Assembly: GCF_042477335.2 (NCBI RefSeq)
Contig: NC_091247.1
Coordinates: forward strand, 44,384,501-44,448,500
Direction: 5' to 3'
Length of the DNA: 64,000 nt
From: Ovis canadensis
Taxonomy: Eukaryota; Chordata; Mammalia; Artiodactyla; Bovidae
Positions 27,401 through 42,400 of the stretch are shown one piece after another. Within the stretch, counting starts at the first letter, position 1; every line of letters starts with the position of its first letter. The notes under the pieces are model-generated. The model saw nothing but the letters and a program-made list of their open reading frames with translations. It had not been told where the DNA came from and made no database searches. A program made the position numbers and the translations under genes.

Positions 27401-30400
27401 TGTAGATCCTGAAAAAGAAATCAAGAATTTTGAGAAAGGGACAGCAAGTTATGAGAGTTCAACCTTGAATGTTAAAGTAGGAATATAGCTCCTTATTTCT
27501 TAATAGTCCATGAAGACATTGATTTACATAAATTTGCTCTTGATTCATCTACCTTTCAGTATTTATTAAGTACCTCCTCCATGCACAGTACTTACTGTTC
27601 TAGGCAGTAGGATACAGTATCTCATGGAGCTAACACTGTAGTGGAAAGAGACCTAGAACTAAAAAATTAAAAGATAGCGATAACTGATACTTTTAAAAAA
27701 AACGATTAATGGGATAGGATTAACTGGTAGGGGTTACAGGAGGCTTCTTTGAGGAAGTGACATTTGTGCAAGAACCTTAGTGATGAAAAGGAAAGATGTA
27801 TGTAAACATCAAGGTGAAGAGCATTCCCGGCAGGGGAAACAGCAAAGGTACTGAGATGGAAACAGTGAAGTTTAAAAGAATAGGAAGAGAACCAGAATGT
27901 CTCAAGAACACTGAATGAGTGAGAATAGATGTGAGATGGGGAGAGATGGATATAAAAGTAGATATGGTAAGGAATAGGGATTGTGTTTTCTTTTTAAGTA
28001 AGCACATCAATGAATATGATCCTCTTATAGGCAAGTTATGTGCAATGTAACCTATTTAAGAAGTGAGAGAAATATGCACTGTATTGTAGGGAGATCACCA
28101 TTTAAAAAATTAATTTGTAAGTGTAGCCCTATGCCTAAACTTTAAAGGGAACCCATCTCTTTAGCAGTTTGTTTTTCACCAATAAACTTTATTGTGTAAT
28201 TGAAGATAGAAATTCTGATATGCATGACCTTGACTCATTTGTAAAATGCTCAAACATACACATACAGTTCACTTTTGAAACCTTGGGTACAAAATATTTT
28301 ATACCAATTTAAAATGTATCCTGTTTTCTTCTAGGCAACCTTAAATATCATTCATAGTGTTGTTCTCTCAGTTCTTGACAAAAACCAAAGGACTAGAGAA
28401 TTGGAAGAGATTTCACAACAGAAAAATGCTGCGAAAGATAATTCACTAGACACAGAAGTGGCTTATTTAATCCATGAAGGCATGTTTATAAGTGATGCAT
28501 TCAGTGAGAGTGAATTAACACCTATAGCCATAGATACTACCTCTCAAAGAAATGCATCTCCAAATAGTGAGCCCTGCAGCAGTGATTCTGTATCCGAACC
28601 AGAATGTACTACTGATTCTTCATCCAGCAAAGAGCAGATATCATCATCTGTTACTCCAGGAGCTGTGGATATTATGTGAGTATGGTGACTGTTGCCAGAT
28701 TAACAGAACTTTGAGTCATCTTATTAATGGTTTAAATAAGACTGATTATTCAGTTTATTGAAAAACCGTGTATAGTTCGGTCTTTTGGAATTTAACAAAA
28801 ATAAATAAATTTTATGAAACATACATATTTTTGAAAATTTATGGATGGTAAGGAGGTGAGTTTTGGAAATAATTGAGAATTGTAAGTCTGGGAAGAAACC
28901 AATTCAATTAAATGCCCTCAATTTGGAGAGTTTAGATGGCTTATTTAAAGTCATTAGTGGCAGAACCTGTCCTGGAACTCAGGTCAATATTTCCTTGGTT
29001 ATATTTCTTTCTTTTACTGTATCACCTTTGTATTTTGTATATAGTAAAGATGTATTTGGTTTACAATTTTCAGTTGTTCAAAGGCATGAGTTTCCAAGTG
29101 GGTCACACTGTCTTTTTAAATATTACTTTTTAAAACTTATTTTGAAATAATTTCAGATTTACAGAAAAGTTGCCAGAATTATTAAAAAAAAAAAAAACCT
29201 CTAGTATACCCTTCACCTTGCTTCCCCAGTTGTCTATATCACATTGCCCTCTTTCTCCCTTTCTCGCTCTCTTTTCATCTCTCCTTTCTTTGTCTCTCAT
29301 GTTAAAATTTTTACGCAGTCATTTGACAGTAGATTTCAGACTTGATGTCCCAAATACTTCAGCATATATTTCCTAAATACAATAGCACTTTCTAATAACT
29401 GCAGTATACTAGTGAAAATCAAGAGAACACTGATCGATTATTACCATCTAATCCATACACTTCATTAAGTGTTTTGAATAGAAAGAACAAAAGCAAAATA
29501 AAGCCAATAAAATCTTTCTGGTCTGAGAACATCGTTTATATTTTGTAATTATTAAGAGTAATAGCAACTCAGGTTTTTGTTCATTTTGGTATAAGTCAGA
29601 TTATGGCCTAGGAGCTTATAAAGGTTGAAGTTATAGTGTAGAGTCAACTATAACACCTCCTCTCCCCACTATCAGTCAAGCAAACCCTGAACTACCTATA
29701 AATAAAAATTTTTCTTTCTCTGTTTAGGCTTATATTTTCACATATATTGATTAAATATATTGCTGTTAAAACAGAAGTTAAAACGTTTATAGTTTAAGCA
29801 ATATATTAATAGAATTTTTTTCTCTCCTGAAAGAGTAAAGAGGTAGGAAGTTTTTTCTGGAGCTGAGAATGTAAATCTACCATCTCGTTTTGTGGCTTCA
29901 ACCTGTGTCTTAGGAGGCTGCTCCAGTTTTATCATCTCATTTCCATCTGTAGTAGCAGGAAGGAGAGGAAAAAGGCTGATACTCTTCTTACTTTTTTGTT
30001 TTGATTTTTTTAGTTGGAATGTAATGCATATATAGGGGAATGCACCAGTTATAACATTCAGCTCAATTTATTATAACAAAATGAACATGCTGGTGTAATC
30101 ACCACTCAAGTTAAGAGACAGAACATTACCAGCTCTTTTGAAGCACCCTGTTGCCACTGTGCTTTCACTTTTTCCCAAAGAAAACCATTAAAACTATTGA
30201 TTTTTTCCAGGTTTTAGACTTTTATGTAAATGTAACCATTAAATTATGGTCTTTAGTCTCTAATTTCATTTCCCATTATATTTGTGATATTTTTCTAAGT
30301 TGTTGCATATAACAGTAGTCTATTTGTATATAGATGTTCCACTTTCTGACTGCACAACAATGTGTGTATCATTCTGCTGTTAATGGTTTGGATTATTTTC

Positions 30401-33400
30401 ATTTTGTTGTGACTGTTCTTGTAGATGTCTTTGGTGTACATGTCATAAGTATTTCTGTTGAATATATATCTAAAAATGAATAAGTATGTGAATAGTCAAT
30501 TTAACTAAAGCCAAATAATTTCCCAAAGTGATTATATGCCTTTACAATCCTATCAGCTGTGTGGAAGCATTCCTGTCTCTCCACATCTTCATTCATCTTG
30601 GTGTTGTTAGTCTTTCACATGTTAGTAAAACATTTTTGCATGTCACACGTGTAATAGTGTAAATTTCTATTTCCCTGATGATTGGTAAGAGGACCCTTTT
30701 CATATATTTACTGGCTGTTTGAATATCCTCTTGTGAAGTGCCTATAAATCCTTTACCCACTTCTTTCTTGGTTTGCCTTTTATTTCTTACTGATTATGGG
30801 AATTCTTTATGTAGCCTCAACACAATCCTTTGTCAGTTGGTCCATGATGCAAATTCCTTCTCCCACTCTGTGGGCTGGCTTTTCACTTTTTATTGGGGTC
30901 TTTCGTTAACAAGAGTTCTTAACTTTAATATAATCTTATGATTCATTCTTTCCTTTAATGGTTTATGTTTTTGTGTGTGTCCTATTGAAGAAAATCTTTC
31001 ACTACCCTCAGACTTTGATGATATTCTCTTGCTTTTTTCTGGAAGATTTGTTGATGTCCCTTGCACATTTAGATCTACAACATATCTGAAATTGATTTTT
31101 GTGTACAACGGTTATTTTCTTTCTTCCCATGTAGTTATCTTTTTGACCTCACACCATTTATTGAAAAGACTGTCTTACCCATTGCTATATAGTACCACTC
31201 TTGCCTTAAATTAAATATTCATATATAAATGAGTCTGTTTCTAGACTCTGTTTTGTTCAGTTGTCTTTCTTTGCACCAGTACCATTAAGGAAGATTATAT
31301 TAGTTATGATATCTTTTTAATTAGCCTTAATATCTGATAATTTCTCCTACTTTTTGTTGTTCTCCTAAGATGCCTTAGATGTTACAAATCTGTATATATT
31401 TTAGCTTTGTTAGCTCTCTTGTTACTGTCACATAAACTTGTTCATATTTTTCCTCTCTATTTAAGAGCACAATTCAGAATTTGCAATCCCACGTTCTAGT
31501 GGCTAGGATATTTTCACATGTCTATATATAGCTATAAGAGAGGCTTGAGAAATAGTGTATAGCTTGTTGGCTATTTGATAGCTAAAACTGTTACTGTGGC
31601 AGAAGAGAGAAGAGATATTAAAAGATAGCTGGAAAATGTGCCCGTACTGTTTGGGATTCCTTTAAATCAAATGCAGTCTCAGATTTTAACCCACCCCTCT
31701 CACCTCCATTGTGGCTCACTATGCTCTTTAGGGCTTCTCTGGCTTTCCACAATGACGTGCTCCCATAGCATGATTACAGAGCATCTATAAATTGTTCCTT
31801 CTATGTTTCATAGTGGAGAAGGCAATGGCACCCCACTCCAGTACTCTTGCCTGGAAAGTTGCATGGATGGAGGAGCCTGGAAGGCTGCAGTCCATGGGGT
31901 CGCTGAGAGTTGGACACGACTGAGCGAATTCACTTTCACTTTTCACTTTCACACATTGGAGAAGGAAATGGCAACCCACTCCAGTGTTCTTGCCTGGAGA
32001 ATCCCAGGGACAGGGGAGCCTGGTAGACTGCCGTCTGTGGGGTCACACAGACCTGGACACGACTGAAGTGACTTAGCAGCAGCAGCATGTTTCATAGGTA
32101 CATAAATGTCTGGAAACTACCCACTTTCCATTGCCAAAGGGGCAATGGATTTATTGAATGTATTTATACATTTAAGCCTAACTAGTTCTTCCCTGTGTCA
32201 AGTGTTTTTTCAGTATGTAATAGTGTCACAGATACAGTACATGTAGAAATGATGTCTGATTTTTGTATCTTTGTTAGTATTAGATTTTCCTTGTTTTCTT
32301 ACATTATCAAAATAATCTACGACTTTGTAAGTTTTTGCAATGTAAATATGGACACAAAAGAGTAACTAATTTCCCAGGCAGGAAATGGGAAAGAAAAAAT
32401 AATGGATGGGATTAGAAAGTATTATAGATTTTTAAAATTTTTTATTTTAAATTATGGTTAAAAAAACACATGCAGTTTATCATCCTAGCCATTTCTAAGT
32501 GCACAGTTCAGTAGTGGTAAATATATTCACATAGTTGTACAACCAATCTCGAGATTTTTTTCTTCTTGCAAATCTGAAACCCTGTGCACATTAAACAGTA
32601 ACTCTCCATATCCTCCCCTACCAATCCCCTGGCAACTACCCTTTTACTTTGTATCTCTATGAGTTCAGTGACTCTAAGTACTTCATATAAGTGGAATCAT
32701 ACACTGTTTGTCCTTTTGAGACTGTCTTATTTTGTTTAGCATTTATGTCTTTAGGGGTGTCCTAGGTGGCACTAGTGGTAAAGATCCCGCCTGATAATGT
32801 AGGAGGCTTGGGTTTGATCCCTGGGTAGGGACTATCCCCTGGAGGAGGAAGTGGCAATCCACTCTAGTATTCTTGCCTGGAGAATTCAGGGACAGAGGAG
32901 CCTGGTGGGCTATAGTCCATTGGTTCCCAAAGAGTCGGACAGGACTGAGCGACTAAGCACAGAGATGTCTTTAAGTTTCATCTGTATTGTAGTGTGTCAG
33001 AATTTCCTTCTTTTTTTGAGGCCGAATGATATTCGGTATTATAGGTATATACCACATTTTACCCATTGATCTGTCAGTGGACTCTTGGATTGCTTCCATC
33101 CCTTGGCTGTTCTAAATAGTGCCACTGTGCACATGAGTGTGCAAATACCTCTTTGAGATCCTGCTTTCAACTCTTTTGTATATGTAACCTGGTTCATGTT
33201 TGTGAGCAGTTTTTTGTTTTTCCTGTCAACAGTAAAGAGATCCAATTAGACTCAAAATTTTAAAAATCTTTTTTAAAAGCAAAATTACAAATAATTAAAT
33301 AATTTATGAAGCTCAAACTTCCCAGCTTTATGGGAAGTGGTACTGAAATAGCACTTGGGCTGTTTATAGAAGTAAATATTGGAATAGAGGAAGCTTAGCA

Positions 33401-36400
33401 GGTTAGAAATATAATTAGACTAATTCTGGGTTCTAGTCTCATGCTTTTAACCTTGTGACCTTGGGTAGATCACTTAAACTTTCAAGATTCAGTATCCTCC
33501 TCTGTTAAGTAGGAGTTTATCTGCCTCAGAGTGTGAGAACCAAGTTAAGATACTGTATCTGAAAGTGTTTTGAAAATATTAATCCTTATATTATTTTAAG
33601 TACTAGTAAATAAACTTAATGACATAACTTTAAAGGATAGCAGGTAATAACTTTCTTCAATACCTTAACCCAGTGGTTTACCTCAAATTAATAGACATCA
33701 CATCCTCTTTGAAATGTCTTTGAAAGTTGTCGTTCTTTGGTCACTAAGTTGTGTCTGACTCTTTTACAACCCCATGGACAGTAGCCTGTCAGGCTTCTCT
33801 GTCCATGGTATTTCCCAGGCGAGAATACTGGAGTGGGTTGACATTTCCTTCTCCATGGGATCTTCCCAATCCAGGAAACAAACCCATGTCTCTTGCATTG
33901 ACAGACAGAATCTTTACTGCTGAGCCACCACGTAGAAAAATTATGCTAAGGCACTGCACTTTAACACTAAGCTGAATTTTTGGCACAAAATCAGTGGTCT
34001 TTATACATGCTCTGAGGGGGTGGGGTGGGGAATGCATAAAAAGACAAAAAGTCTTTACATTTCTTCCTCAAAATTGGAATAAATGCATTACATATTATTA
34101 ATACTCCTATTTAATTGTAAGTTCCTTAAGAAAACATATTCCCTTCAGTGTCTAGTACTTAAATACAATAAATGCTCAAGAAATATTAGTTCAGTTGATC
34201 TAACTGTTATTAGTCATTCATAATTATAAGCAAAAAGCGGGCCTGTTTGTTCCTTCCTTCCATTTCTTTCCTCTTCCTTCCACTATGTCATCCTGGGCAA
34301 CCTGTGTACAACCTGCCATAGCTATGACCTTGTACCTAATGTTTTGTTTTGTTTGTTTGTTTTTGGCTATAGTTTTTGCAGAATTTCTAGTCAGAGTCTG
34401 AATTAAGTATTAATAATACTACAGCAGAGAGAGAAGATTATTCTTAAAGATTAGGGAGAAGTTTATTTGTACTATCTGAACTTGCTTATATGATGCCCTG
34501 CCACAAAATTAAAACTGTGTGACACATCAAAACAGATTTTTCCCTTAAATGTAAATTTTACAGCTTTTTGTTTTTTATTGGTATGTCATCTGTGGAGATC
34601 AGTGTGTTCACAGCTTTTCTTGACTTAATCTCTTTTTGTCATTTTCAGGGTCAATGAAGATGTGAAATTAACTGACTTAGAGCTAGGAAAGCTGGCAAAC
34701 AATACCCAGGAGTTATTGTATAGTGCCTCAGATATATGCCATGATCGAGCCGTCAAATTTCTCATGTCAAGAGCAAAGGTTATTTGTTTTGATAAAGTTT
34801 AGATATTTTTTACATAGTAAAATTACTTTGAAAATATAGAATATATCCTTGCTTGTATCCCTATATTCTGCATAATGTATATTATATTTTTAACAGTTAA
34901 TAGACCACTATTTTAACATCTAATAGACCACTGGTGTGGTCTGTTAGGGAGTGGTCTATTAGGGAGGTGCTAAAATGCAAAATAATCCAAATAAAAGAAA
35001 TAGTAAAACTTAAGCTTGAATTTCAAATAAATGATTAAAAGGCAATAAGTATTTGAAATTAATATGCTATTTTTATACATATATATGTATTACTAACCAA
35101 ATAATTTATTAAGAAAATTAGTCATTCTCCAGTATGATGAATAAAATTTAGACATCTTAAACTTTTAATGGTTGATCTCTGGGACTAAAGTATTGGGAAA
35201 TTTCATTAAAAATTATCTTCAAATAATTTTTAGGAGTTAGTATAAGTATTATAAATTAATATTAAGTTGGTTTTATAACTATTCCATATTTTGTATTATA
35301 CTAACTCATGAATATTATATTATCTTTAAAATTTAGGATGGTTTTCTTGATAAGCTAAATTCCACGGAATTCATATCACTTTCCAGATTAATAGAAGCAT
35401 TCATTTTAGAAACTGAACAGATATGTGGAAGAAAAAGCATGTCATTACTTGGAGCACTTCAGAGCCAAGCAAATAAATTTGTAAATAGGTTTCATGAAGA
35501 GAGAAAAACCAAACTCAGGTATTATTACCATGTCCATTCTGTTCATTTTTTCTCCTTTTTCTTTATAAAACACAGTTATATTTAAAAGAGGAAACTTCAT
35601 TGATTGGCCAATTAAAACCCGTGACAGTTATTTTTCTTTTTAATTATAGACATTGTATAATTAAAATCACCATTTCTTGGCTTTTGAAAGTGGAGTTAGA
35701 ATGTTTATTTCCATGAAAGTACTTATCCTGATAGACTGACTTTTGCTTTCCCACTCAAAGTGAAGTTAATTATGTTTTACCATTCTTCTTGACTAGGCTA
35801 AGAGATATAAAAAGGAAAATATTTTCTGAAACTATTTGTACTATTTATGAATGACCTCAGTTTATTAAGCTGTTCAGCACTTTTTAAAAGTCTCATGTAC
35901 TAGCAACAGCCTATGACCGTTACTGTTTAGAAAGTCAAATGCCTTGTATTGCATGGGCTCTACTTGAATTTAACTAAGATACGTGTAGTCTTAAATATAT
36001 AAGTCTTAAGTACTCACTTGGCTTTTCTTTTTCTTTTCACCCTAAGAGATAGGGTTGAAATATCATTAAAGTTTATCTTTCTTTTTACTTTTGAATAGCC
36101 TTCTCTTAGACAATGAACGCTGGAAGCAAGCTGATGTTCCTGCAGAATTTCAGGATCTTGTTGATTCTATATCAGATGGAAAGATTGCTTTACCTGAAAA
36201 AAAATCAGGGGGTATGTGTACTCTTTCACACATTCTGTTTCAGTTTTATATTGTTTGTTAATTTTGTAAGAGTGCTTAATATTTTTTTAATTGATAGTGC
36301 CTCTTAGAAACCTTAGAACTCATATTCCCAGCTTAGTTAGTAAGTAGTTGACTTGAAAAGTATGTGGCAATTTATAATAATTTAAAATATTTATTGACTA

Positions 36401-39400
36401 TTAACCGTATTCCAAACATTGGACCAAGCGCTTTACTTGCATTTACTCTCCCAACAACCTATGATAAAGATACTATTGTTACCTTATTTAATACTGAGGA
36501 GGCATGAGGCTGCCAGGGGTTACAGAATTTGGTATAAATGAAGATCTGTGGTTTGGAGAAGGCAATGGCACCCCACCCCAGTACTCTTGCCTGGAAAATC
36601 CCATGGACTGAGGAGCCTGGTAGGCTGCAGTCCATGGGGTCGCGAAGAGTCGGACACAACTGAGGAACTTCACTTTCTGTTTTCACTTTCATGCATTGGA
36701 GAAGGAAATGGCAACCCACTCCAGTGTTCTTGCCTGGAGAATCCCAGGGATGGGGGAGCCTGGTGGGCTGCTGTCTATGCGGTCACATAGAGTCGGACAC
36801 GACTGAAGCGACTTAGCAGTTGTGTAATTTTATAGCTGTGTTCTTAACCACTGTACTATATTGTTTAGAGAATATGTATTATACTGGTAAGTTTCTATTA
36901 TGTGTCAAGATATTGAGACATAGATAAAGGTATAATTTTACTTTAATAGGGCTAAGTCTAATGAAAAATATATTTATTAGCAATCAGAAGTAAGGTAGTA
37001 GTGATGTGATAGAGAAAACCAAAATGTAAAGAAACATAGGAAAAAAAAATTATGAAGGAGACTACAGAGGAAGGGCAGGGAGGCAGGACAATCTAGAAGA
37101 CAAAAGTTAAAAAATTAGAGTTTCGAGAAGAAAATTGTCATTGGTATTAAACATCAATCAGGTTTCTTGTGAAAGATACACAATGGCTAGAACTATTTTT
37201 GTATGCCAGTTAAAGTGTAATACCAGGATGCATTGTAGTTATGAAGTTCTTGAATGTTTTCAATGGAGGAGGCAGTTGCACTTTCAGTTTTTATGCATTT
37301 AATGAAAGTTTAATATTTTTACATAGAAATAGTTTAAAATTGTATACTGTATCATAAAATACAACTGTATTGCAAGAGAAAGAGTGATAGTGACCACTTG
37401 TTTGACACACAGGAGATAATTTACAGTCTTTTTAATTCAGTGGAGTGATAGAGCCAGATTGTAGTTCATTGCTGAGTAATTCAAAAGTTAAGGAAGAGCA
37501 GACGAGTGTAAGGCTACCTTTTCGAACAGGCCTTTCAAGTTTGGCCCTGAAGGGAAAGTAAATGATGAAATGGCAGCTAGAGACACAAGAGCTGTTAGAG
37601 AGACTATTACCTTTAAATTTCCTTAGGGAATTGAGAGAATTTTAAGATAAGAGAAACTGAATTATACTTCTATGCTTAATAGAAAGAGGAAGAAGGTTGA
37701 TTTAAAATAAGAGTGACATAGAATGATTCTAGGGGTAGGACCCCTGAAATTGAATTCACAGTTCAAGAGAGGGGCTCCCTCTGTCCACTGTAACTAGAGG
37801 GGGTGAGGAACAGGTGAAAATTAGAGTAATTCAAATATAGTCGAGAGAGAAATTAAAGAAATCAAGTAAATTTCTGTTTAGTGACCATTTTTAGTAGATA
37901 ACAGTGTTGGGTGGTAGTCACAATTTTTAAATTGATTGTATGATATTAGCAAAGCAAAAGTGTTTAAGTGGTAAAGACTAAAAGAAAAATAAGATACTCT
38001 GATCATCCTAAATCACAAACTTGAAACTATAGGACTTATTAGCCATCTGTTCTTTCAAGCTGTATTTGATTGGAGTTCACTATCCTGAACACATTCCAAT
38101 TGTGAATTAAAATCAGAACTCTAAAAGTGTTTTAATTTATCATGTGTTTTTCCCACAGAGTGAATTCTTTATTTTCACTTCCTCTTTGTAGGATACGGAC
38201 AGTAGAAAGTTTCTCTTACAAACCCTGCTCTGTCTTTTGTTTTTCTCTGACCAGGAAGAAAGTATATGCCATTAGAAATTCATTAATGTTTTACTAGTTC
38301 ATGCAAAGTGAAGGATCCTGGGTTATATTCATTCACCTATCATCCATTTATTGAGTTACTAACTACTTATTGAGGCATGGGGAGATGAAGTTTAATGGAT
38401 AGCAGTAAATATTAATTTAGTGCTTACCCAATGCTAGACAGTTTGTTCTAAGCACTTTACATGGTTATCTCATTTACAGGTCCATGAGCTGTAGTATTCC
38501 CCTTTAACAGATATGGAAACTGAGGCACAAAGAGGTTAAGCAACATACCTAAGGTTACATGGCTAGAAAGTGGTAGAGCTGGGATCCAACTGCAGGCAGA
38601 CTGATGTTAGGGCCCCTTTTTAACTACTGTGCTAAGTCACTTCTCTGCAGTATTGAGTGTTGGTTAAGACACAATCCCTGTCCTCAAGAAACTTTAATCT
38701 GACATATAGAGTGAATTGTGGTTAGAAATTATATCACACTGAATTTCTTTACTTGAAAGAAATGAAGATGTAGATATTTAATGTCTTAGAACAAAGGGAG
38801 TTGAAACTTAGGGAATCATTATGACTTACTTGCCCATGGTACTTTGTTTAACTGGCTGATTCAAGACAGTAATCCAGTCCACTGTTCTTTTCACCTCAAC
38901 ATACTGAATTTTGTTTTTTAATGATAAAAAATACCATGTACTGAAAATAAAGTAACTTTTGGATAAAGATCATAAAAACTAAATATATAATCTCTCCACT
39001 GAATTTAGGTATTAACTTGTATTCTAAAGATTATAATAAAACCAGCTGAAATGCTAGTTATGCCTTTCCAGCTAATAACACTCTTTTACTTCTTATAATA
39101 ACACTCTTTTACTTCTTATCAGCCATCTGCCATGTACCAGACCTAGAGGACAGCTAGTTTGTAAGCATTATCTCTTTCACTGACAACTACACTTAAAGAT
39201 AGATATCATTGTCTATGTTTAATGGATACAGATACTGAGACTCTAAAGAAGTAATTGGTCCAAAGTCATTTATCCAGTAATTGGTAATACTGGAACTCAA
39301 ATTCAAATTTCTCTGATTCCAAATCCAATATACTTTACTTACTTTGTGCTAAATTGTTTTCCAAGAAGTAGGTTTATTTGCAAAAATGAGGTTGTTCCAG

Positions 39401-42400
39401 GCCTTAGATAGGAACTTTTTCAGGTTTTTTCCTAGTTTAAATTTTTTATACAGTATTTTGTTTCATCTTATACCCATGTCTCTTTATTTGTTTTAACTCT
39501 TTAGCTACAGAAGAAAGAAAACCAGCTGAAGTTCTTACTGTTGAGGGGCAACAGTATGCTGTTGTTGGGTGAGTGACACATTTTTCTTTGTTAGTTAGGT
39601 CAAGTATTTAAAATATAGGTCTTCTAGTTACCCCTTGATGTGAACTGGAAATTTTAGATTAACAACTGTAAATCTTACAAAGAATTTTAAATAAATTTTG
39701 TGGATTCCTTTTTATTTTGTAGTATTCTGTATGCATTAGAGACTACACTGGCTAAACAAAAAAGGTGTTGGTTAATTTTTCTCATACAACAAGAACTTTG
39801 AGGTACATCCAAATGGCAACCCACTCCAGTGTTCTTGCCTGGAGAATCCCAGGGACGGGGAAGCCTGGTGGGCTGCTGTCTATGGGGTCGCACGGGGTCA
39901 GACACGACTGAAGCGACATAGCAGCAGCAGCAGCAAGGGTGCTACAGTGGCTCTCTGCTGTAAATGTCTCAGGCTCTTTCTGTCTTTTTTACCTGCAACT
40001 TTTCTTGGTGTGCAATGTGCAGCATATTGAAGACGTGAGCTCTGGAGTCAAACTGCTTAGGTTTGAATCCCAGCAACTCTGTTACTTTGTGACTTTGGTC
40101 AAGTTACTCTGTGAGCCTTAGTTTCCTTCTTTGTAAAACAAAATCTGGGCAATAGTACTGTACTTAGAATTATTGTGAAACAGGTAATTCCTGTAAAGCA
40201 TCTTGCACAGTTCTAGTTCACCTAACAAGAAGTTGATAGTTGTTGGTAGTTATTTCCATTACCATCATTTGTCATTAGGTCTTTTATTCTTTTACCAATA
40301 ACAGTATTTCAAATTCAAGTTAACTAAGAAAAATATAAATTCCAGTGTTGTTTATCTAGGGCTTTATGCCTTTTATTAATAGATACTTAAGATGATATCT
40401 TCATATACTTTCATAACACTTAATAGTTTAGGTATTTTCATATATATGATCTCATTTGATCTCTCCAACCACACTATGAAATAGACATTTCAGGTATTAT
40501 TGTTCCCTTTCTACAGTTAAGAGGATTGGAGCTTAGAAGTTTAAGTATTTAATATAAAATTACTCACATGGAGCCAGAATTAGAATCAAAATCTAGCTCC
40601 CATTATCTATACGAGAATTCTTTTTCGCTTTTCTTCTTTGTTTCTTGTCACTGCTGCTGCTAAGTCACTTCAGTTGTGTCTGACTCTGTGTGACCCCATA
40701 GATAGCAGCCCACCAGGCTCCCCCATCCCTAGGATTCTCCAGGCAAGAACACTGGAGTGGGTTGCCATATCCTTCTCCAATGCATGAAAGTGAAAAGTGA
40801 AAGTGAAGTCACTCAGTTGTGTCCGACTCTCAGCGACCCCATGGACTGCAGCCTACCAGGCTCCTCAGTCCATGGATTTTCCAGGCAAGAGTACTGGCGT
40901 GGGGTGCCATCGCCTTCTCTGGTTTCTTGTCACTAAATGAATCTTTTCTGAAATAGCCATCCCCTCCAGGAAGAATGAATGATCCTCGCCTTGTAACTCT
41001 GTGTGCCTCTATCATGGCTTTCTGCAGTGTAGTAGAGTTACTTATGTGTATGTATCTCCCTGGTTATTATCTGAATTCCTCATTTACCATTTTATGGGTA
41101 AATGGGTCTCATTTACCATTTTAATTTTTCTTGGTACCTAATAAGCACTCAATTAGTGTGAATAGAATTTATGCTTTTTCTCAACCTGTATATATTCTCC
41201 AAAACTCCAAAGTACAACCATTGTAAGCTGAAGCTTCCATTCCTTTCTTTTCTGGAATTCTTTTCCATTTCTAGTAGAACAAAACTTTTTTCAACCTCAC
41301 TGTAATCTTACTCCTTCGGTCTAATTGTCATTTCTTTCCGTTATTACCCATTGCGATTGGCCCTCAATATCTGCAGGTTCTGCATCCCACTAACCAGCAT
41401 GTAGAACCCATGGATATAAAGGGAAGACTTTACTATGCCATTTTATATAAAGGACTTGAGCATGCATGGGTTTTGGTATTCACAGGGTATCCTGGAGCCA
41501 GTCCTCTGGGAATACTGAGGAAGGACTGTGTCTTGTTACTCTTCCCTTACTTAATGGAAATGGTCCCCTCTAGCTATCTGTCTTTCTTGCTCTTTAAGCT
41601 AAGAGACTACCACCAAAAAGATGAACTCTCTTGCTAAAGGGGAAGTATTGTATATTCAGCAAGAAGATTACAAAAGATAGCAATGGACTGCTGCCCAATA
41701 AAGCAGACTCTAGGATTATGCATGGAGAGTAATGTATAGTCTAACAATTAAGCTGTTATAAAGGCTAGATAGTCTCCTCCTTGAAGCACTGCTCTCTCTC
41801 CTTCAGACTTTTATAAAACATTATTTTACATGGATCACTCATTTCTCAGAATCTCATTGAATTTTGATGTCCTGTAATGAATGGCTGTTTCCCCCTTAAT
41901 GTCAACCTTATTTAACCTCCAAGTGGTGTCTCTTTTCAGCTTGTGACATATCTTGCTAATGAGCTTATAACTTTCTCATCTTTGGAAAACCTTTTGTGAC
42001 TTACCAATAAGCTTCTTAGGAGATACATTGTTCTCAGAAGCCACAATTTCTTTTATCTCACTTAGAAAATCTAGACTAGGTCCTTCCTTAATTCAACATT
42101 TATAATAACCTGCTACATAATCAGAAACACTGCTTAAACTTTTTTCAGTATTGGCCAAGGATTTTTAAATTGGCCAAGGAATGGGATACCTGCCTTACTG
42201 AAAAGACTTACTGCAAGTGTCACACAGAGAGTGATGTGCTCATAGCACAAAATTTAAGGAAGTACCCTTTCTCAGTGTCATGAAAGTACATGCCCTACAG
42301 TTGCACAACCTTGAAACTGAGTGCCTTCTTAATATTACACCCTAGAGGTTTTCTGTTACCTTACTCTAGTCCCTACTTGCTCTACTTACAGGCAAAACCC

